Assembly (NCBI RefSeq): GCF_000003815.2
Contig: NC_049986.1
Location: 16,235,172-16,295,171, forward strand
Direction: 5' to 3'
Source: Branchiostoma floridae
Lineage: Eukaryota; Chordata; Leptocardii; Amphioxiformes; Branchiostomatidae
DNA: 60,000 nt
The position numbers and the translations under genes are program-made. Below the pieces are notes generated by a model that saw only the letters and a list, made by a program, of their open reading frames with translations, was not told the DNA's origin and did no database searches. Below are positions 20,001 to 35,000 of the stretch, in pieces. Positions within the stretch are counted from its first letter, which is position 1. The number at the start of each line of letters is the position of its first letter.

Positions 20001-23000
20001 TAGGTTGGTGACCACGGGAGGAGGTCCCGTCATCTGCCTGAGATCCACGTCTTGAGTAGGCAGGTCTGCCAACGAGAACTCCTCCTCCTCCATCTTGGGC
20101 TGCACATCAGCGTCTTCAGCTGGAATGTCTCCTGATACGTCCTCCTCACCATCTTCTATGGTGTCGGGAAGTTTGTCTCCATTGCTCTGTGGGTGCACAA
20201 GTTACATGTAGAATGCAAAGGTTACAGGTGACATAAATATTCCCAACTGGATAACAAGTGCCTTTATTCTCTACCAAGATATAAGTTCGCAGTAAATGTT
20301 TTGGTGACACGTTTCCATGTTTTGCTTTCACATTCCTCAGGACAATACTAACAACCATGCTACAGGGTGTAAAAATATCTTAAATTTATCATGACAGCAC
20401 TGGAAATTGAATACTTCTCTAAACTAAGACTAAGATCTGTGTCCAATGTTGTTGTCACTGGCCATGCATGGCTTAATTGTGGTGCTGTAAAGAAGTACCT
20501 ACAAACTTTCTCCACATAGAATGTTGACATGTTACAGCCCTTGTAGAACAAAGCTAAAGGACTGTATACATGTAATGACAAAGTTATCTGTACCTCAAAC
20601 ACCTCCTTGAAATCTTCCTCTCCAGCCTCCTTATTGTCTACCATGTCTTCATCATCACTGTCGAAGCATCCCACAGCATCCACCGTCACCATCTCCTCAG
20701 GGTTGTCTGGGAACCACTCCTCGTCACGGCCGGTCTTCTTCCGCTCCTGGGCATCACGGAACTTCTGTAGGCAGGAGAGACAACAATACAGGTGGCTGTG
20801 AGTTACCTGCTACAGTAGTGAAGATGTGGTTTACTTTGTCTGTAGTCAGAAAAGCCGTGCACCTGTCAGGCAGCGGAGAGTTGTGTGAAGATATGGTTTA
20901 CTTTGTTGGAGTGTGTGACAGTTTCTGTAGTCAGGATAGACAATAATACAGGCAGCTTGAGTTAGCTACTACAGTAGTGCAGATGTAGGCCTGCCTAAAA
21001 GAAGTTAGCATTTCCTCTATATTGTATGAATTATACATACATGTAGATTCTTTATTTGTCATCCCTTCAAGATGCATAGTTTTTTGAAGTTACCCTTATT
21101 GAGGTGCAACTAATCATAGATTCATAGGTGTATGGTCAAATGCACATAACTATTGATTTACTGTTTGAAGTACAAGAATGGACAACCAAGAAAGTCTTTG
21201 CATTCAATAGTTGGAAATACAAATAGTTTTTCATGCTTTTCTTGTATATCCGTAAGTATTTGTGGCACACTCTTACATTTTAGAAACAAACACTCCTATC
21301 AATTTCAGTAAATTCAGAATTCTTTTCAGTTGAAAGTATACTCTGTTCCAACTTCTAAACAACTTAGAGGTAACTCAAAATGGTGCCTTTGCTGTTTAGT
21401 TTCCACATGTTCTGAGAAAGTATCAAACAGTAGAAGTTGGACCAAAGTTACACTGGTTCACTAGAAAAGAAAATGGGAGGTAAGAAACAGAACTAGTCTT
21501 TCATGTCACTTACAGCCTTATGTTCCTCAGTGTTGCAGTGTGCCACCATTTTCTTAGGACTCTTAAACTGCACCTTGCACAGATGACAGGCGGGCCTAGA
21601 GGACTTCTTGCTTTTCTAACGACAGAAAACAGGGAACTACAATATACAGTGGGAGACTTTTGGTCTCTTTGTGCATAATATATATAAAAGAGAGGGGTAT
21701 GTAATAATAAGACAAATTCAAAAACATTCTGTGCAGGGCATTGATAGGCCATTTTCAGGCCAAATGATTAAGTGCAAAAAAATCATGCCTGCATATACCG
21801 CTTTCAGCCCCTACTGCATTACATTGACCACTACATAACACTCATACATTACACATGTCCAAGTACAAGGTGTGAAAGAAAAGGCAAACATGTTACATGG
21901 CTGAGTGCCATCATTGGAGTGCCAACATTTCACAAAACCTGGAGTAGTACCAGGTCAGGTCAAGGTGAAATAAGAACTACTGTGGGATGCACAGTTTGTG
22001 TTTTGGGATTGAAAACTTGTGCATACGTGATATATACATATGATTCTATGACACACATACAAAGTCATGTCTAGCCTTTGGAAAAATGGACAAGCCGTAT
22101 ATGATGGCCTCTTTCTTACGCCTTTAGAACTGTCTCCTTGAGAAATTGCAGGGCCACATGTGTAATCTTTGGTTTAGCATAAGATTTATTTTGGAATTCA
22201 AGTTCGCCCAAACTGGCATATTTATTTTTCAGGAAATTCAGCATCTCTACTTTAAACGAAAGTTTAGAGTAGAAAGAGATAGCTACACCCTTCTTCAACA
22301 TGTAACAGAAGTTTCAGGCACTATATTTTTCCATGTACACATCTTTAGACCTGACCCCTTAGAGCTGCTGGCCCAATCACAACTCACTCCAGGTGAACTG
22401 ATGCCTAACATATGAAGTGTTACATCCATCCTTGTGAAGGTATGTCAGGCATCTCAAATAAGCCCCAGTGTCAACCACAGAGCCAAGTTGTTAATCTATT
22501 TGACATTGTGTGCATCATCAGTAGTGACAGCGTGACAGTAACCAGTGAGTACCACCGTTCTTCTTGATTTAAGAGAAGGTCAAAGGTTACAAGGGCTGTC
22601 TCTAGGACCCATCCATCCATCCATCCATCCCAGGATGGAAATTCACTTCCCATCCGTCCCCAAAATGACATGATACTGTTGAATAAGTACTTTCATAAGC
22701 TTGAAATGACATATTCTTCAACCTTTATTTAGCCTTGACTACATACCCCTTCGGCCTAAGCCAGTTTTCAAGGGTTCAGGGTTTGGAGAAGGTCAAGGGG
22801 TCTTCCGTTACACAATCATAGTTATTATAATACAATAATTTACTATTCCATTATCGTATTTACTTAGTCATGTTCTTCAAAGTAACTCCTGAGTTTTGCC
22901 TCTCGTAAGTTTTGTATTACACTGTTCCATTGCATTTCACTTGAGAAGGATATATGTCTAACCAGGAAATCAAGAACATGGGCTCCTGAACAATGACTGG

Positions 23001-26000
23001 GAAGGAAAACGTTTCAAGCTGGAGACGGCCCTAAAGGTTACAAAGTTAGGATTTATGGGACTGTTTTTGGCACCAGATAACCTTAAGACTTGACCTGACA
23101 AAATGCAGGACCAGTAGTTTGGATCCATTTCATACCTTGTCCAGACCATGCTGATTAAGCACAGATTAGCATGTCTGGAGGAAAGACTAAACTTTGGTTT
23201 ATAGTTCATTAACAGGGCTGTCTCCAGCTTCAAATTTTTTCCCCATCCCTCATTGTTTGGGAGTCCATGTTGGTGATTTTCCTTGTAAAATCTGTCATTT
23301 TAAGCATATGAAAACACATTTTTAAAAATCAAATTCTGTACTGAAGTTTAGACCTTTTGGACGGATGGGGTGAAATTTTGTGCGTCACACCAAGCAAATT
23401 TCCTTCCCAGCACATAGGGACGGGTCCTGGAGACAGCTTTATACAAGTTTATACATTGTGTATTTCAGTTCTTCAAACTCCAGTAGCTTTCCAGCACTGG
23501 ATATTGACACATAAAACTGTATCTATATCTGTGTCAATGAAAGTCTCTTCTTAGACAAGTCTGGGAAGACTTTCCCAGCTTGTGCTTGCTTCCAAATGGT
23601 GCCTACAGCAACTTTTCAAACTTATTGACGGTTGGGAAGCAGGCACAATATGGAAAAGGATGGGCACCAGACAAAGAGAATTTACGAGGAGCTATGAACT
23701 GGTGTCATGTAACGAAATTTGTGTCCAACATCAGTTTATGTATTCCAGCTGAGACTATTATTAGAGGAAAGTGTTTTGGAAAGTCCTATGGTAACATGAT
23801 AATGGAGCATAAAATGGCCCGTAACTCCGTTTACATGGATACTCTCCCTTTTAGCTTTTTTACGATTCAGCTTAAAATGTTTATAATCCGGGCAGATTGT
23901 TTGTAGAGAAAGTCACAAGACAGTTGGGGGCAAAATAAAAATGGAGCTTGAAAGCGACACAGTACCCATACAATCTTTGATGTTGTATTAACATTAAACA
24001 AAAAATGTTACATGATGAACATAAAATCAGACATGAGAGACAGTACAGTCTACTTTAAATGAAGATTTTAATTTTATCACCTTGTGGGAGGCTTTAGACC
24101 CAAAGCTGCTTTTTTAAGGGTTTGATAAAGATACGAGAAGGTATAAAGATAAAAAGGTGTCAATTCTTGTTGTCAAAACACTAAGTCTTAAACCTTTTCC
24201 AAGCTAGCCCAAAACAATACAAATTTGATGGCAAATAGCTACCTTAAGGTGGGTTCACACATGCATACATGTACATATTCAAGTCCATATGGGGTCCGTA
24301 AGGAATCCTTAGCCTCTACCAGGCTACACAGGTCACTGGAAGAATAGTAGAGATTGGACAAATACAAACAGATAACACACCAAACAAACTAGCTGGGCTG
24401 TGAAGCATACTCCTTGGCCAGCTAACTCGTTTGGCATGTTAGCTGGCTATATGTGTCCAATTTCTACTATTTTCGAGTAACCCGTTGTCCTGTGGAGTCA
24501 GGCACAGGCTAAGAATTCCATAGGACTTGAATGTTGACACACGTGAGAACCCACCTTTAGTATGCTGAATGTTTGGAAATGCTGCATGTTCAAGCCTTTG
24601 TACCAAGGTGGGTAGGACTGTTGACAATAAGTTGTGATCATGTACAAGGATTTGAGTTCAGGGGGATTTAATTTTACAGCATGAAGAAATGGGGTGTTTG
24701 CTGTGGCAGAAGACAAAACAGGTATTTTTGAAGTATTTTTCTGGCTTGTGAAGCAGTTCAAAACCAAAAACCCAAAAACAGAAAACCACCTTGAAAATTA
24801 AGAGACATACAGTTATCTTCCATTAAACATCCATGTGAGACCCACCTTGTGGTCCTTGGTACGTCTGTGCTCCACGATTGGTCCGTAGAAGTTGATTTTG
24901 CAGGTATCACACCAGTGTTTCTCCAGCTTGGTGCTCGGCTTTCTCTGGTTACTACAAAAGAAATAGGACCAATCAGATTCTTGTTTCCATAACAGTAACT
25001 GTAACTGTATAAGCCCTTGTGGGGATCTTATGTTGTGGTAGGGAAAAATTAGGCTTCTTGGAGCTTTTTAGTTGAATCTGAAACAAGGGGGAAGGTGGGC
25101 AGAATACGAAACATTCCCATCTAACTTCTAAGTTCTAACACTCACTCACCCTTTCCCACTGCTATGCCTTCCTGATCCCGATCCCGATCCCGACCCAGCC
25201 CCAGAGCCCAGCCCCTGCCCCTCGATCTTGCGGAGGTGCTGCTCTGCCTTCATCCTGGCCTGCATGTGCGCCGTGGCCTGCTGAACCCTCATCTGGGTGA
25301 ACTCCTGGATCTTCAGCATGCGCTGCCTGTGGCGGTTCCCGGTCATGTGGGCCTCGTAGTTCTTTATGATAAAAAAGAAAAGAAAGGTTCACCATTAGCT
25401 TGCAAATGTCTTGGTATTGTGCCCCCTACTTATGACTACTTGTAAGGATGGTTATAGTTCTTGTGGACAGATAGGAAGACAACATTGGGTTAGAACAAGG
25501 TCATAACACTACCATAAAATAGGCAAATCTTTATTGTGTCTTTGACACAGCAAGACTGGGACAATACAGTTGTCATAATTTTGGAACTGGAATGTTAAAA
25601 GCTCTGTTATACCATAATCATTATGCTGCCATACAAACCTCAGTAAAATAAGTAAAAGAAAAAGATCTTTTGGACTTTTTCTGAGGTTTGTATGGCAGCA
25701 AATGTCTATCACAGCATTACACAAAATATACTTGTTGAAGACTAAATGTTTTTCCAAAAGGTGAAATACAGGTCTGCAATTGTATGTTTACAACTTCTGT
25801 GTGGACAATCATGTGTACAGTGTAATGTTAAATCAGAAGGGCTCTTTTGAAGTAGCTAAAAAAAGAAAGCAAAGAGCCACACAGATATCAACTTGCAATT
25901 ACATGCATATGCAATCAATGCCATTTGGTAGAAGTAAAAAGGCATTTCAGAATGTGGTCTTTGGAAACTTGTTTAAACACTTGTCTCTGAAACTGGTTGC

Positions 26001-29000
26001 ACTACCATCTCCTGAATCTGGCAAACCCACTAACAAATGCCCGGTCCCCCAGGGTGGTTCCTGTGTGAAGCTGAACTCTCCCACCTGACTAAATAGGACT
26101 GACCACAAAGCTAACACCAGGAGCGAACAATCAAAACCACATACATCATGCCTGGCTACAACAAAGGCAGGCTCTGTCAATAAGTAATCATTTTCATTAA
26201 AGTACAGAACACTTTACTTACGTGTGTAACTGTAAATACTGGTCAAATTGATTTTGAAATGCCAGATTTCCAGGCAGTGATGTTGAAATCCTATTTTTTA
26301 CTTTCTTTTTCTTCTTTCTGACTGCACAGTTAACTTTTACAAACCATTTGAAAAATCATATCTTCAGTATCAGTTTTTTTCTTTATGGTAACAATGTACA
26401 CATTTATGGAGTACATTCAGTATACTGAATTACAATGGATTTCTTAACATTTGTTTTTAGAGTCTCTCACAGGAATCAACAATCTTGAGGATTATTAGAG
26501 CCTCTAGTTTCCTACAGTATACTGCAAATGCATTTAAGTTTCAGTCACACACTATAATGGAAAAATGTTCACGGTGGTTTTAAGTTTGTGGCGAAGTGGC
26601 CACCGAGAAAACCCAGTGAACATAAAACTACTGCAAACATTTCTGCATTTACAGTACATCTGAGACAACTTCATTCACCAGGCTACATAGACAAGAACAA
26701 CCTGAGATTTTCCCTTCTGGTTACTATTTCCTGGGTGAAACACAAGAACCTCCCTTCTACCAGGATCCTGACATTAAGAACATCAAGGTCAAAGTTGCTG
26801 CCACATGCCAAGAGCAGGCTGACATGTCCTGCCAATTTATCTTACAACATTCAGGAACTCATGGTGAGGTAAAGGAAGTATATATGTCTAACTTGCAACC
26901 TGATCAGATACTCCCTAATACTTGAAATAACTGGTCTCTGAAACAAGTACATGAGCAAGTGGGAAGGAGTGAGCAAGAGCTTTGTTGAAAAATTAAACAT
27001 ATCACAAGTCAACCAACAGGTTTCAGCACATTGTGCTCAATCTGTTTCTGAATAGCATTTGGTTACCTCTGAAATCACCAAAATGCTATTGCAACTGTCA
27101 AGTGACTGAAGACAATGGAGTTATTGCAACAGTAGAAAGGTTGGAACAGAAGTCTCAAGTCAAGTGTAGCTCTGAGGAAATATCTACGAATCTTCCAGCA
27201 GCCAGTGTCCCAGAACATTCATGTTACATGTATTTTCAAAATTCATGAATTGTCTTGATACTAGTAATGCTGAAAAAGAGAGATGGATATCACTCAAAAT
27301 GTCCAAAAGCAAATATCTGATTTTTATCCAGTTGTAGAGATTGAATGTCCTTTATGTTTCGATATTTGTTAAAAGTTCTATCCATCTAAAAAGTTTGAGA
27401 GGAATATTGTGGTACTGGAATGTGATCTTTCAACCCTTGCATAACGATTTGACCATCACCTTCCGCTTTAAATCCAGGACTGTTAGTACTGTGTGTTGTC
27501 CTACAAGTAGTAACTAACGACTTAATCCTTCAAGGCTAGGTGTCTCCGCCAATGTCAGCTAGATGTGTCAACGCTTCATGGAGACATGTTCAGCCAGGTT
27601 TTGTGGGATGTGGGTGGCAAGGCCGGTCTGGACCAGGTCAAGTTGTGTCATTCACAATGGTAACACTAGTCTGATGCTAATGGAAATATTTCAGTTCCCT
27701 GGTTATCTCCATACTGATCTAATGTCCTCTGACATGTCAAGGGTAGAAAATGAGGAGTAGCTAACTATTATATGTTCTATGCTTTCAAGTGAATGTGATC
27801 CAGGCTAAATTTTGTCTTCTGACACAGACTTTTGGACACTCTCCAGCGTTTGGGTTTGCCTATACATGTACATGCCATAGTTTGATGGTGTAAGAAGGTA
27901 CTGTAAATGCAGAAATGTTCGCGGTGGATTAATGTTCGAGGGTTTTCGTGGCGGCCACTTAACCGCGAATTTAAAACCACCGCGAACATTTTTCCGTAAC
28001 AGCAAGAGACTACAGTACATGCCATTGGGTGCTGCCACAAAATTAAAACCACCGCGAAAAGTCCATTTTCCCGCTACCGCGAAATTAAATCCCCGCAAAC
28101 TTAAATGCATTTTACAGTAATTAGCCTAGGTTTCATCCAGATAAAGTGGCAGTTTCAGACTTACATTTGCCTTATCCAAACTGGAACATGGAAAAAACTT
28201 TAACCACTTATCCAGGGCTGTCTCTAGCTTAAATCTTTTTTTTTTTCGTCCCACTCATTGTTTGGGAGCCAATGTTGTTGATTTTCTTGGTTGATTATGC
28301 CATATTCAGCTTAAGAAATTACATTTTCAACAGCTTCATGTCATTTTGGGGACGGATGAGGTAGAATTATCTTCCGTCCCTTCAAGCAAATTTCCATCTT
28401 TGGACGAAGGGACGGGTCCTGGAAACAGCCTTGCCCTTATCCCCGAGTTACCAGCTTGCCCTCCTAAAATCTGTCTGGCTTCAGGCTTATTACAAAGTTG
28501 TAAGAATGTTTTTCTTCTTTAAGGAATTGGATTCCTTATTATGTTCCTACCAATTCCTAGATTCCGCTTTTACATTTATTGAGTTACTTAGACTTTGAAA
28601 GCTCTGTTCACATTCCCTATTAGTAACCAAGTTAGCATGGATTTATTCATTAGGAAGCTAGTCAGGCAGGGTCTTATGGGATTGCTTTAGGTCTTTCTCC
28701 CTTTGAAGTCTACCAACACTTAAATGTGGGTTTGAATACTCAGAGGACCAACAGTTTGCTAAAGTAAATGCTCCAACAACAGTTAACAAAATTTGATAAA
28801 CACTAGAGAAATGGCGGTTGTGTTGCAATTTGGAGAGCACAATTGGAGTAAATCTTTTGCAGCAATTGCCAACACGAAGCATACATTTTGTAAATTTCTG
28901 TAACCTCAAATGACCAGAGACTTTATATCCTGAATATTTTTTTACTGCAAATTACTAGGTCTCCATCATATCTGCAATTGCTGTAACTGCATCCACATGA

Positions 29001-32000
29001 TGGCCAAAGGGTTAGAACTCGGATTTTTGTAGTGTTTCTACATGTACATTCTTACCCTAAGATTGTAGCACTTGGCATTGCAGGCGTAACATATGTAGAT
29101 CTTCTGCTGTTCAGGGCTCTGGAACAAAAAGAGCAAGATGCATTAACATATAGAAAACCAAGCAAAACATACAACCAAATGTCAAACATGATCAAGAAAA
29201 TCTTATACATAATCAAGAACATATCCTTAAATTTAGTTAAAAAGCTACTGGTAAATATTTATCTAAATATAATATACAAACAGCATGCAAACTATATTTT
29301 CATTATTCTAAACAAATAACTTAAATACATTCTTTTCTATCCATCATACCTTTCCAATGCTTGATACAAATAACAAATCAGTATTCATTTGGTATTTCAT
29401 CATAAGGTATCAATTTATGATCACTTTCTGTAACGAATTATTAGTTTGTTTTACTTGAATATTACAGATACATCTAACATTGCAAGTCCTTGTATCCTCA
29501 CCTGTTGTCCTGGCCTGTCGTCGTTGACTGTCCTGCCCTCCCCACCCTGCTGGATGGTCACCTGGATGTCACTTCCTGCAGGCACCTGGACAAAACACAG
29601 GGGACAGCATGATAAACTGCAGAGTTGGGGGCAATGACCTCATAGCAAACTTGTCAGGTATTTGACAGGACAGAATACTGGTTGCTATGCAAAGAGAAAA
29701 ATTATTTTGTCCATTCCATTTTTCCTCCTTTGGAATAGGAGCTGATAATAGATCTTCATTTTTTCCTTTCTTTCTTTTTTTGCATATTGATATCTAGATG
29801 TTAAAATAACTTTGAACTGTGAGTTGGAAAAAATGAGTTGGAAAAAATGAGATGCAACATTTTCTTAATGTTTGTAGATGAAATCAACAAGATTGAATAT
29901 AGTTTATGCTGACTAAATTATGATTCTTGGCCACAAAAATTGTAAGATCTAGGGGGAAAAGGTGAGAGTTGAACTTAATGTCAATGACCTGCAAACCTAC
30001 GATGTGGCTCTGGAAAACTTTATTTAGATAAAAGGACAACTGGCAACCATCTGGGATGACAGGTGCCAAAAACTCTTTCTCTGTATCTCTAAACAAGTCT
30101 GTTAGTGTTTTATAGCATACTATGGGGGCAACAAGAACCTCAAAGGTCTTGAGAAGATACACAATTCATCATCCTGGCTGGACTCTTGTTTTCAAGGTAT
30201 TTAACATATATAAATAGCTTAAAATACATTTATCAAAGGACAGCTTTTGTTATTAGAAAAGATACTGACACATTTGGCTCAACCCGATTGTATGGAGATA
30301 TTAGAATATTACAGATTCACGTATGTTAGCCTATACTGTCTAGTAAGTAGAATTTTTGTATCAATTTTTCATTTATATTTTGTAGCTTGTAGTTGAAGAT
30401 ACAGAAGTCACTTTACTTATCTGTGTCAAGAATGTTTCATTATAATGCAGTCAAGACATTTTGGAGACAGCATTTAAGCCACAGTGTCAGAATTGACCCT
30501 AGGCAGTACAACATTTAACAGGTGGTAATGTGGGGCACTGCATGTATGTAGTTCAGACCTTGCCTCTGGAGTACTCATTATACCAATTAAGATAGCTCAG
30601 TCAGTGTGTCAAGTTCCCTAACCAGGCTTGGCACTATCTCCATATACATTACAGGGCTCGAAATACTTTTTTCTGCATACATGCACTGGTGCAGGTAACA
30701 TTGAAAATTACCTGCATCAAACAAATTTTACCTGCATCACTCTGAATTTAGGAAGTATGGATCACACTAAGATTGTTCAGGAACCATTGCTATTTTTTCT
30801 TTTACACTTTATAGGTGGCAACAGCCAATGCAGCTAAAAACTAGAAAGGTAATATTTGCAAGCAAATACAGAATGTTACCTTCACATGGTTTGGTCTAGC
30901 ATTTCTACCTGGAAGGGTAAACTGATTAAGTTGCAGATGTTGACACAGGATAAGTCAAGACATGCAAGAAGGTACAAATAAATTTTGATGATTTTTATCT
31001 GTAACGTTATACATCTTGAATAATGAACACAACGTCCAATAGTGTTCCAAACAGGGTTTCTCATCATCATCTCATCACATCCCCATAGCTACTACAAGCA
31101 ACAGGGGCAGTCTGTCTGTCCAAAAAGGTTATCCATTTCTGACGGTCGTCAACAGGGTTTACTCGACGACATTTAGCGTGTCGTCTGCGGGAGCGTCAAG
31201 GCCTATGAATTTTTTCGGCTTGGGAGGTCCAGGGAGAAATTTCTTGGCTTGCGGAGAGAGGGCCATGGAAAAAAAACTGGCTTCCTTCAACAATATGTAT
31301 TCAAATGTTTAAAAAAACAAAGCTTTGAATCACTTGGGAAATTCATATTCTCTGTCTCTGACTTGGTGCAGAACGCGAGCCGCGAAGTTCAGTTGATAAC
31401 ATAAGAATAAGTTTAATTTTGCGCTTTCCGTCATTGTTGACGAACAAACTCGGCGCGTAAGTATAGACAAATTTTGCAAAAATCTCTAAAAAATCAGCGG
31501 ATGTTTGCGGACGGTGCTGACTTTGATGATAATTCCTAACGCGCGCCGGCGGCGAGAGAGAAGCGAGAAGCGACTGGTCGAACCCAGTCGGTGCCGCGCC
31601 CCTCCCCCTAATGTTCTGGTCAGTCGCATCGTGCTAGCGCCGATGTTTTTGTCGTCATTTTCCCGGCCCCGATTAACTCAGTTGTTGCTACCATAGAAGT
31701 AAAAAAAAATCGAACAATATGTGAAATTAGATAAGGTACTTTCAAAATAGTCTCCTGTAAGCCGATCGGACCTCATATGCTTGCGCTCTATACGGGGGCG
31801 GGACCCTACATGAAACGTGACAAATAGGTGTGCTTTTGATTCTTTAATTGACTGCTTATAAAATATGGACCGAATCTACCGGTGTCATCATGTTGCACCA
31901 AATTTGGGCTGACCGTCTATGAAAATTAAGATGTCGAAGATATTTCCCAAAAGGTAGGCAGAGATTTGTTGATATTGGCGGTGTTGTTTTTTTCGTAATG

Positions 32001-35000
32001 ATTTTCTTAGTCGGACCATCGCAAACAGTGCATTCAGTCCCTTTCCCCGTGAAAACATCAGCTAGATTGTGCTAGATACAGCCTCACATGAGGCAAGAAG
32101 TACATACAGTCACAATTTTATTGTCAAATATTATAGAATTGAATTCTCGTTTCTATCTACTTGAATTAGACTAACTTCTGAAGAGAGCGAAATTAAAACA
32201 AGCGTACCAAGTTACGGCACACTGCGTAGCACAAAATCGGAAGGTACATTCACAAAAACGTCTCACAGAGTTTGCCGCTTGTACAACGCAGCGCGAAGGG
32301 TTCTCCTCAGCATGCTCAGTCACACTTTTACGTTTTCTATGAACCATATACCCAGTGTGAAATCGAATGTTACACATATCCTGTTTATGTCGCAGTAAGA
32401 GCGCAGCGCGATCGCCGTCTTGTGGAAATTTTGAAAGGGGGCCTTACCAACTACTGTAAATCGCACAAATTCACAGAAACAGCTGATTAGCGTAATCGCT
32501 AAAATTGCCACAAATCTATTATATTCGTTCACGTCCCGCAGTTGCCGGACACTCTCAGAGCAGAAATTGATATGGCTACCCCTGCACACTGCAAGTGATC
32601 TTCACAGTACTCAGCACATCTCCGCTATGCTTCCTGTCACAGTCAATCTGTGTAAATTCATTCATATTTTGAACGACCCAATCATTTTTTCAGAGCCCGC
32701 AATTCATATTTCATAAATTTCTTTTATTTTTAGCAAACAATTTTGATTTACGTTTGATGTACGTAGTTTGTTTATGCCCTCATTATCAATACGTGCCGCA
32801 GTCGGTACACTTCAAACCCGTCCGCCTGTCAATCATGCAAACTTCAAGGGGTTAGGTTTCTGCTACACTTAACTTTCGCGTTGGCTTATGCTGATTTGTG
32901 CCTGGGGATTTGTGCTGTGCCGGCCACTCCCACCGTGTATAAAGCTGTAAGTAGATTTATTGTAATTCACCCAGACTTCGTTTCCGTGCTCCACTTGCTT
33001 GCTGGGGACCAACGCAGCGCTGTGGTAACTTACATGATAAACAACAAGGTGAAAGGAATGACCGTGACCTAACATGGGGAGGGCGTTCCACGCTGCAGTT
33101 AATCGTGTTTGTTCAGGTCAGTTTAATAGCGAAATAAACTCATCAAGTCCATCGTTTGTGTTGCACATACCTTTATGTCTCAGGCGTAAAACTTTGAGTT
33201 TGCATGACGATCAATCCGTGTTTCATTTAGACGACAGGTCTATGTATGAACTTGAAAAACGAACAGGTCTCGCTACATTTTTATGATTAACGTGTTATAT
33301 GCCAGTTACTTATCATGTCAGGAGACATCCAAAGAATCACCACATACACTTAACGTTAAACGTTACACATGAACTTGAAAAACGNNNNNNNNNNNNNNNN
33401 NNNNNNNNNNNNNNNNNNNNNNNNNNNNNNNNNNNNNNNNNNNNNNNNNNNNNNNNNNNNNNNNNNNNNNNNNNNNNNNNNNNNNNNNNNNNNNNNNNNN
33501 NNNNNNNNNNNNNNNNNNNNNNNNNNNNNNNNNNNNNNNNNNNNNNNNNNNNNNNNNNNNNNNNNNNNNNNNNNNNNNNNNNNNNNNNNNNNNNNNNNNN
33601 NNNNNNNNNNNNNNNNNNNNNNNNNNNNNNNNNNNNNNNNNNNNNNNNNNNNNNNNNNNNNNNNNNNNNNNNNNNNNNNNNNNNNNNNNNNNNNNNNNNN
33701 NNNNNNNNNNNNNNNNNNNNNNNNNNNNNNNNNNNNNNNNNNNNNNNNNNNNNNNNNNNNNNNNNNNNNNNNNNNNNNNNNNNNNNNNNNNNNNNNNNNN
33801 NNNNNNNNNNNNNNNNNNNNNNNNNNNNNNNNNNNNNNNNNNNNNNNNNNNNNNNNNNNNNNNNNNNNNNNNNNNNNNNNNNNNNNNNNNNNNNNNNNNN
33901 NNNNNNNNNNNNNNNNNNNNNNNNNNNNNNNNNNNNNNNNNNNNNNNNNNNNNNNNNNNNNNNNNNNNNNNNNNNNNNNNNNNNNNNNNNNNNNNNNNNN
34001 NNNNNNNNNNNNNNNNNNNNNNNNNNNNNNNNNNNNNNNNNNNNNNNNNNNNNNNNNNNNNNNNNNNNNNNNNNNNNNNNNNNNNNNNNNNNNNNNNNNN
34101 NNNNNNNNNNNNNNNNNNGGTGTTCTATGGGGGCTCGAAAGTTCGATTTTGTGTTAAAATTGCTAGTTTTTTCACCCTTTTTTGCCCCATAAAATCATTT
34201 TTTGGTGTCTTTGGGGGACCAAATGACCAAGGTGCAGTGTCTTATGTGCAGACCTACCAGCTTGCTGAATTACGAGATATTCCAAGGTCTAGTTTTGGAG
34301 ATATTCATGTTTTTTATTTGTGCGGAAAAGAAGAAGAAGAAGAAGAAGAAGAAGAAGAAACGATGCAAAAACAGTATGTACCTTCTGTGAAGGTAACATA
34401 ACAATCCACATGCACCTACATCATCAGGACATTTATGTTTAAAACCCAGTACAAGGACCAGTACAGGTTAGGTGCAGGTAGACTCCAGAAATACCTGCAA
34501 AGCTCCATATTTAAGTGCACTAACCTGCATATGCAGGTGGCATTTTGAGCCCTGATATACAATGTCTGGTATGTGGGGTTTGGGAATTTGAATGCAGCCC
34601 AGATTAAAGATTTCCCTGTATGAATCAGAGTGAGTACATCTGCCCACAAGGTAACCAGGTCAGGTCTGCGGTGGATCAGTCACAGTTGATGTGGTACATT
34701 TCACATCACAGGGGCACTGTGGAGCCATGTGGCACCATTCTGTCTCAATGTTCCACCTCTTTAAATACTTGTCCTCAACATTGGGACATGGTGATTTAGT
34801 GCCAGTTTACACCAGGCAAAAACTTGTCCTAAAAATGCCCTACAACGTTCGAGGCACGGTGCGTGTTCTAGGACACTTTTTTGTCCGTGTAAAAACGAAA
34901 ACGATGCGCTTTAGCACCTCGAACGTCGTAGGATATTTTTTAGGACAATTCATTTTTTTTGCCTTGTGTAAACCGGTCCTTAATTCTTTTAACTATTTCA

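Larger units (their letters stand above)
30841..34398. other. 3.5 kb insertion between two halves of a MITE
   Basis: Interrupts the MITE. GTTACCTTCACA at 30875-30886 and its reverse complement TGTGAAGGTAAC at 34386-34397 lie near its borders and may be its termini. The interior (31130-33380) is more CpG-rich than the intron around it and contains several short ORFs, none recognisable. It includes the N run 33385-34118 and a (GAA)n microsatellite at 34330-34359. It could be a transposon, an alternative haplotype or a misjoin. Confidence 0.4.

Noticed and set aside
33299-34192. Open frames of 262-297 codons
   Set aside because: They consist almost entirely of N from the assembly gap.
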